From the NCBI GenBank assembly GCA_001723845.1, contig MCBE01000234.1, positions 1 through 57,976 of the forward strand: a stretch of DNA of 57,976 bases. Direction: 5' to 3'. A program made the position numbers and the translations under genes. Shown piece by piece: positions 53,720 through 57,976 of this stretch (position 1 is its first letter; the number at the start of each line of letters is the position of its first letter). The stretch comes from Candidatus Altarchaeales archaeon WOR_SM1_SCG. Lineage in GTDB: Archaea; Altiarchaeota; Altiarchaeia; IMC4; WOR-SM1-SCG. Under the pieces are notes generated by a model that did not search any database, had not been told where the DNA came from, and saw only the letters and a list, made by a program, of their open reading frames with translations.

Positions 53720-54484
53720 TCAAATTGCTGCGGGAATTACCAGGAATAATACAACATTTGCCAGACCGTGAGACATTGAGATGCCAAGCAAGCTTTTTGT
53801 TTTAAGGAATACATAACCGTAAAACAGGGCAACGAAAAAAACAAATAAAATATCCAGCGGGTTCTTCCATATTATGTGCATCGCCGTAAATACAAGAGAG
53901 ACAAAAACAAGTGCGTAATTCCTGCCGAGAACATTTTTCAGGTTTGTTAAAATAATTCCTCTGAATACCAGTTCCTCTGAAAATCCCGAGAAAAACATTA
54001 AAGCGAGTGCGTATGCAATCAATGTGGGAATCACTGCTTCGCTTATTACTGCCTGGTCTCCTAATATCAAATATTCTATATATCCGAATAAAATTCCCGT
54101 TGCTCCGACGCATAACTGCCATTTAATATTCCCCATGCAAAAGCCAAAATCTCGCGGATGTATATCATTACTTTTTATAAACAGGTAAGCAGTTATGATA
54201 AGAAGTGAATTTGTAACAATTATTGCATATATAAATTGAAAATCAGTTAATGATGTGCTTAGAATCCTTATCAGGGGAGGAAATACCAGTACCTGCATAA
54301 ATACAAAATATTTTTTAGCAGACAAAAACGAATATGATAAAATAATAAGAATGAGGACTGCATGGATTGCTATTCCCAAATGAGGCGAGTCAAGACCAAG
54401 TTCCGCATAATATGCAATTATGATTTCTGCAATTACCAAAAGCGTTAAATACGATACAAATGCAATCTTTATATCTCTGTTCAT
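53720..54484 (-). CDS. CPBP family intramembrane metalloprotease (copy 1)
   Basis: A 254-aa membrane protein with about eight segments. Motif 1 is EELVFRG, motif 2 is FTAMHIIW and motif 3 is SMSHGLANVVLF, giving the Glu-Glu/Arg, His and His residues of CAAX-protease and bacteriocin-processing (CPBP/Abi) enzymes. It is convergent with the receptor gene. It is a tandem duplicate of the next gene, and the last 80 codons are nearly identical to it. Confidence 0.9.
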   Translation of the reverse strand: MNRDIKIAFVSYLTLLVIAEIIIAYYAELGLDSPHLGIAIHAVLILIILSYSFLSAKKYFVFMQVLVFPPLIRILSTSLTDFQFIYAIIVTNSLLIITAYLFIKSNDIHPRDFGFCMGNIKWQLCVGATGILFGYIEYLILGDQAVISEAVIPTLIAYALALMFFSGFSEELVFRGIILTNLKNVLGRNYALVFVSLVFTAMHIIWKNPLDILFVFFVALFYGYVFLKTKSLLGISMSHGLANVVLFLVIPAAI

Positions 54485-54507
54485 ATTATCTTTAATATTT
54501 TTGTGAA

Positions 54508-54534
54508 ATTATTATTATTATTATTATTATTATT
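54508..54534. repeat. (ATT)9 microsatellite between the CPBP genes
   Basis: Nine ATT units lie in the 55-base gap upstream of copy 1 and after the stop of copy 2. Length variation here could change spacing in the copy 1 promoter region. Confidence 0.85.
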
Positions 54535-54539
54535 TCAAT

Positions 54540-55310
54540 TCAATGTAAATACAGGGGAATCACCAGGAAAAGCATAATATTTGCCAGACCGTGAGACATT
54601 GAGATGCCAAGTAAGCTTTTTGTTTTAAGGAATACATAACCGTAAAACAGGGCAACGAAAAAAACAAATAGAATATCCAGCGGGTTCTTCCATATTATGT
54701 GCATCACCGTAAACACAAGAGAGACAAAAACAAGCGCATAATTCCTGCCGATAACACTTTTCAGGTTTGTTAAAATAATTCCCCTGAAGACCAGTTCCTC
54801 TGAAAATCCGGTGAAAAGAAATAGAGCAAAGGAATATGCTATGAATGTCGGGAAGATTACTTCACCGATAATTTGTTCCCCAAGTATTATATACTCCGTA
54901 TAACCTAATAAAATTCCGGTTGCTCCGATGAATAACTGCAGTTTAACATTCCCGGTTGAAATACCTATATCTTTTAAAGGTATTTTGTTATTTTTTATAA
55001 ACAAATACGCCGTTAAGATTAGAAGAGAATTTATGATTATTATCGTATGTATAAATTGAAAACCAATTAATGATGTGCTTAAAATTCTCATCAGGGGGGG
55101 GATTAAAAGTATGGGCATATACACGGAACATTCCCTGCCGGGAAAAAACGAATACGAGAGAAGTATAAGAATAAGTATTACATGGATTGCTATTCCCAGA
55201 TAAGGTGAATCAAGACCGAGTTCCGCATAATATGCAATTATGATTTCCGCAATTACCAAAAGCATTAAATATGATGCTAATGCAACATTTATACTTCTAT
55301 TACTCTTCAT
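54540..55310 (-). CDS. CPBP family intramembrane metalloprotease (copy 2)
   Basis: A 256-aa paralogue of the preceding protein with the same motifs (EELVFRG, FTVMHIIW, SMSHGLANIMLF). The ATG at 55310 aligns with the start of copy 1; another ATG at 55316 adds two residues. The N-terminal half has diverged more than the C-terminal half, which suggests gene conversion over the 3' part. It lies just after the TPR gene on the same strand. Confidence 0.9.
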   Translation of the reverse strand: MKSNRSINVALASYLMLLVIAEIIIAYYAELGLDSPYLGIAIHVILILILLSYSFFPGRECSVYMPILLIPPLMRILSTSLIGFQFIHTIIIINSLLILTAYLFIKNNKIPLKDIGISTGNVKLQLFIGATGILLGYTEYIILGEQIIGEVIFPTFIAYSFALFLFTGFSEELVFRGIILTNLKSVIGRNYALVFVSLVFTVMHIIWKNPLDILFVFFVALFYGYVFLKTKSLLGISMSHGLANIMLFLVIPLYLH

Positions 55311-55322
55311 TCTCATAAAAAA

Positions 55323-56957
55323 TTAATTTTTCTTTTTCAAATCCTCGGAAACCCTGTAACTGATAGCTTTTCTTTTTTCCCTGTCAAATTTTACAAGATT
55401 CGGGTCAAGAACAATTGCAATATTAATTGCTTTTCTTGCTTCTACTTTTTTCTGTAAACTAAAAAGTACAAGCCCCAGATTATTGTATGCTCGCGCATCC
55501 CTCCTGTTAAGATTAATTGCTCTTTTAAATGCCCTCTCCGCAGAAGAATATTTTTTTAATTCATAAAATAACATTCCAAGATTGTTGTATCCTTCTGCAA
55601 ATTCAGGATTTAATTTAATTGCCTTATTGTAAAATTTCATTGCCTCAAGCAGGATTTTATTTTCTTTTTGCTCCCTTCCTTTTTCATAAAGCACAAGCCC
55701 TAAATTGTTGTATGCGAATGCGTTTTTATCATTAAGAACAATTGCCTTTCTTATGTATTTTTCCGCTTCATCAAGCTTTTTCCAGGCATAAAGGCACTCC
55801 CCTAAATTGTTGTATGCACTTGAAAAATTCTTTTTTAATTTTATTGCCTTTTTGTAGGATTCTTCTGCTTCTTCAAATTTATTTAACCTGTACAAAACAA
55901 GCCCTAAATCATTGTATATTCCAGGATTGTTCGGGTCTGCCTTTATTGCTTTTTTGTATGCAATTTCAGCGTCCTTGAAATTTTTTATTTTATTTAGAAC
56001 AAGCCCCAGGTTTCTTTTTGCCTGCACGAGGTTGGCGTCAAGTTCAATTGCTTTTTCAAATGATTCCTTGCTTTCCGAATATTTTTTTAAATTTAATAAT
56101 ATTATTCCCAAATTATTGTAAGCAAGAGCATTCATGGAATCAAGTTCAATTGCCTTTCGGTATTTCTCTTCTGCCTCTTCAAACCTTTTCAGGTGATAAA
56201 GCACAAGCCCGAGGTCCGAATACGCTACCATGAATCCCGGGTCAATGGAAAGCACCTTTGAATATGACTCCTCTGCTTCTTCGTATCTTTTCTGGTGATA
56301 GAAAATAAGCCCCTGGTTAATGTATGCCGAAACATTTGATGAATCAACATCTATTGCCTTCTTAAAAAATTCATCCGCTTCATCGTATCTTTCCTGGCTA
56401 AAAAGAGTAACGCCTAAATTATCATACGCCGCTGAAAACTTCGGGTCAAGAGATATTGCAATGTGGTAATGTTCTTCTGCCCTTTTAAATCTTTTCAGGT
56501 CCTTGTAAAGAAATCCCAGGTTGTTATGGGCAATCGCATCTGTCGGGTTTAAGTCAATTGCCTTCCTGTACGATTCTTCCGCCGCGTCATATTTTTTCAG
56601 TGCATGAAGCACAAGTCCCCTGTCGTTATATGCCGCTCCTAATCCCGGGTTTAAGTCAATTGCCTTTTTGAATGATTCTTCCGCCTGCTTTAATTTTTTC
56701 ATGTCCTTTTGAACAAAACCAAGGTCTGCATACGACTTTACATATCCGGGATATATTTCTATTGATGCTTTAAGAAGTTTTTCGGCAACAGAAAGCGCGT
56801 TTTTTTCTTTAAATTTACGGGCAATATTATTTAAAATTTCCGCCGTGTCTTTATGATACCCGTAAACCGCGGCATTTTTCTTGCAGGTCAAAATTGCATC
56901 ATCCGGCTGCCCGCGATTTATCATCTCAACGAGTTTTTCTTCAAATTCTGATGGCAT
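55323..56957 (-). CDS. TPR-repeat protein
   Basis: A 544-aa soluble protein made almost wholly of 34-residue tetratricopeptide repeats (about 14 units, about 50-530) of the AYNNLGLVLYxLKKYEEAEESYKKAIxLxP type. There is no signal peptide or catalytic domain. It is a protein-protein scaffold. It sits between the CPBP proteases and a KaiC-like ATPase on the same strand (28-base gap to the latter), so a shared complex or pathway is possible but not shown. Confidence 0.92.
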   Translation of the reverse strand: MPSEFEEKLVEMINRGQPDDAILTCKKNAAVYGYHKDTAEILNNIARKFKEKNALSVAEKLLKASIEIYPGYVKSYADLGFVQKDMKKLKQAEESFKKAIDLNPGLGAAYNDRGLVLHALKKYDAAEESYRKAIDLNPTDAIAHNNLGFLYKDLKRFKRAEEHYHIAISLDPKFSAAYDNLGVTLFSQERYDEADEFFKKAIDVDSSNVSAYINQGLIFYHQKRYEEAEESYSKVLSIDPGFMVAYSDLGLVLYHLKRFEEAEEKYRKAIELDSMNALAYNNLGIILLNLKKYSESKESFEKAIELDANLVQAKRNLGLVLNKIKNFKDAEIAYKKAIKADPNNPGIYNDLGLVLYRLNKFEEAEESYKKAIKLKKNFSSAYNNLGECLYAWKKLDEAEKYIRKAIVLNDKNAFAYNNLGLVLYEKGREQKENKILLEAMKFYNKAIKLNPEFAEGYNNLGMLFYELKKYSSAERAFKRAINLNRRDARAYNNLGLVLFSLQKKVEARKAINIAIVLDPNLVKFDREKRKAISYRVSEDLKKKN

Positions 56958-56985
56958 TTTTAAAGAATTCTACAATTCTAATTTT

Positions 56986-57711
56986 TTAAACAGGAATATT
57001 TTTATCAAGCAGGGGCATCAGTTTAATACCGCCCTTTGTGATTTGCATAACTTGCTTGTTCATTGAGTGTTCAATGCCGCGCATCTTTACAACCTGGAGC
57101 GTCCTTATGATGTTGCCCTTTCGCTCAAAATCGCTGAGGTGGACTATCCCGTCGGAAATAAATTCTTCAACCCCGAAAACAGAAAAAACATATTCTCTCG
57201 GGGGAATTTCGGAAATTAACAGGGCTGTGCAGTCAAGAGGTGATAATTCTATACCGAGCCGGAATATAAAATCCCTTATCTCCGCTTTATCATCCAAACT
57301 GTTGCAGACCGCTGTCACAGAATCAATTACCACTCTTTTTGCACCCCTGTCTTTAACAACATCAACGATAGTTCTTACCAGTGTGCTGGGATTTAAAAGT
57401 AACATTTCCCGCAATTTTTCCGCAACCTCCATGTCAAGAAAATATACATCGCCGTCATCAACTGCTTTCTGGTCATAGAAGCCAAAATTTTTTAAGTTTT
57501 TTATCATCTTGGCTTTCGGCTCCGTGAGGCAGATATAGACTCCTTTCTCATCATGCTCGCTCGCGCCTCTAAATATAAACTCGGAACATAAAATTGTTTT
57601 TCCGGAACCCGAACTCCCGGCAAGCAGTACAGAAGACCCTTGCGGAATCCCGCCGCCCAGTATTTTATCCATTTCATTAATTCCCGTTTTGCATAGTTCG
57701 TCACCAGTCAT
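56986..57711 (-). CDS. KaiC-like RecA-superfamily ATPase
   Basis: A 241-aa single KaiC-type domain. The N-terminal CKTGINEMDKILGGGIPQGSSVLLAGSSGSGKT includes the P-loop (about 32-40). Walker B is RVVIDSVTAV, and the region LLISEIPPREYVFSVFGVEEFISDGIVHL is typical of archaeal KaiC-like ATPases of the GvpD/FlaH kind. Catalytic Glu residues follow the P-loop strand (CLTEPK). It is likely an ATP-driven regulator, and its partner may be the adjacent TPR protein. The clock function of cyanobacterial KaiC should not be assumed. Confidence 0.9.
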   Translation of the reverse strand: MTGDELCKTGINEMDKILGGGIPQGSSVLLAGSSGSGKTILCSEFIFRGASEHDEKGVYICLTEPKAKMIKNLKNFGFYDQKAVDDGDVYFLDMEVAEKLREMLLLNPSTLVRTIVDVVKDRGAKRVVIDSVTAVCNSLDDKAEIRDFIFRLGIELSPLDCTALLISEIPPREYVFSVFGVEEFISDGIVHLSDFERKGNIIRTLQVVKMRGIEHSMNKQVMQITKGGIKLMPLLDKNIPV

Positions 57712-57749
57712 TTTAAATGTTTATTAAATTTAGTAAATTTATGTTATAA

Positions 57750-57801
57750 AATTTATATTATAAATTAGATAAAGAATTATAAGTAATTTATATTATAAAT
57801 T
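57750..57801. promoter_or_regulatory. Two identical 17-bp palindromes in the KaiC-like gene promoter region
   Basis: AATTTATATTATAAATT occurs at 57750-57766 and 57785-57801, each a perfect palindrome about a central T, 35 bp apart. They lie 39-90 bases before the minus-strand start. They contain TATA-like cores, so they could be promoters, operator sites for a dimeric regulator, or both. Confidence 0.5.
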
Positions 57802-57886
57802 TAGTTTATATATAAATATAGGAATTCAAACTTAAATAATTAAATAAAACCCAAATTTCCCATCCAAAAATTAAAAGAGGTATACT

Positions 57887-57967
57887 ATGAAAATGTCCAT
57901 CTCAATTTTTGTTCATTTTCTGTTCTTAATCTCTTTTGTATTAATTGTGAATGTTAATGGATTCTAA
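57887..57967 (+). CDS. Signal-peptide-like short ORF at the window edge
   Basis: A 26-codon frame that reads as a signal peptide (MKMSISIFVHFLFLISFVLIV), preceded by a good Shine-Dalgarno site (AGAGGT, six bases before the ATG). It ends at TAA just where a mature protein would begin, nine bases before the window ends. It is either the start of a secreted-protein gene broken by a frameshift or nonsense change, or a leader peptide. Confidence 0.4.
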   Translation: MKMSISIFVHFLFLISFVLIVNVNGF

Positions 57968-57976
57968 ATGTTTCTT

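Overview
The window is AT-rich archaeal DNA. The archaeal markers are TFB, Gar1, Alba, a NusA-like KH protein, FtsY, an archaeal-type secretion ATPase and an exosortase-family enzyme. C1-carrier genes typical of archaea are also present: methenyl-tetrahydromethanopterin cyclohydrolase (mch) and a bifunctional formaldehyde-activating enzyme/hexulose-6-phosphate synthase (fae-hps). B12-dependent ribonucleotide reductase and radical SAM enzymes suggest an anaerobe. The combination would suit an Altiarchaeota-like or other euryarchaeal lineage, but the sequence alone does not prove this. Many genes have an AT-rich TATA element about 25-30 bases before the start codon and no Shine-Dalgarno site, so leaderless transcripts look common.

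Layout. 1-127: 3' end of a group II intron (domains V and VI). 336-3559: two tandem lipoproteins that fuse peptidyl-prolyl isomerase and disulfide-oxidoreductase domains. 3610-4500: pdxS. 4500-8640: an island holding a CHAT-STAND-TPR protein, a DUF5678 protein and a retropepsin-like protease, with a broken protease copy on the far side and direct repeats of the carB 5' end at both borders. 8665-10083: N-terminal carB. 10058-12634: a membrane-anchored DsbA-cyclophilin fusion. 12662-15087: three contractile-injection or phage baseplate genes. 15370-24237: housekeeping genes (homoserine dehydrogenase, NERD protein, tfb-gar1, alba, KH protein, nrdJ, a radical SAM enzyme, fae-hps).

24359-29021: a RadC-N protein and a type IIG-like restriction-methylase lie against a gyrB cut off after 215 codons. 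29159-35563: secreted protein, secretion ATPase, tmk, radical SAM activase, trmO, mch, ftsY. 35808-39650: a methylase and its partner gene, interrupted by an IS1182-like element that carries a small extra ORF. 39651-43352: decaying accessory genes (ATPase fragment, AAA ATPase, a frameshifted nuclease-like gene, a HepT-MntA module flanked by a duplicated piece of the epimerase gene). 43407-50663: a surface/exosortase locus (epimerase, DUF1616-like protein, EpsI-like protein, exosortase, C-terminally tagged beta-helix protein, GT-C membrane protein). 50848-57711: a surface receptor with two cytoplasmic PIN-like domains, duplicated CPBP proteases, a TPR protein and a KaiC-like ATPase.

Themes. 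Extracytoplasmic folding and display is prominent (three PPIase/thioredoxin fusions, exosortase, surface proteins), as is defence or cell-death machinery (CHAT-STAND, RM systems, HepT-MntA, PIN-tailed receptor). Four gene 3' ends carry inverted minisatellites of a telomere-like TTAGGGG unit. No rRNA, tRNA or CRISPR array was found.
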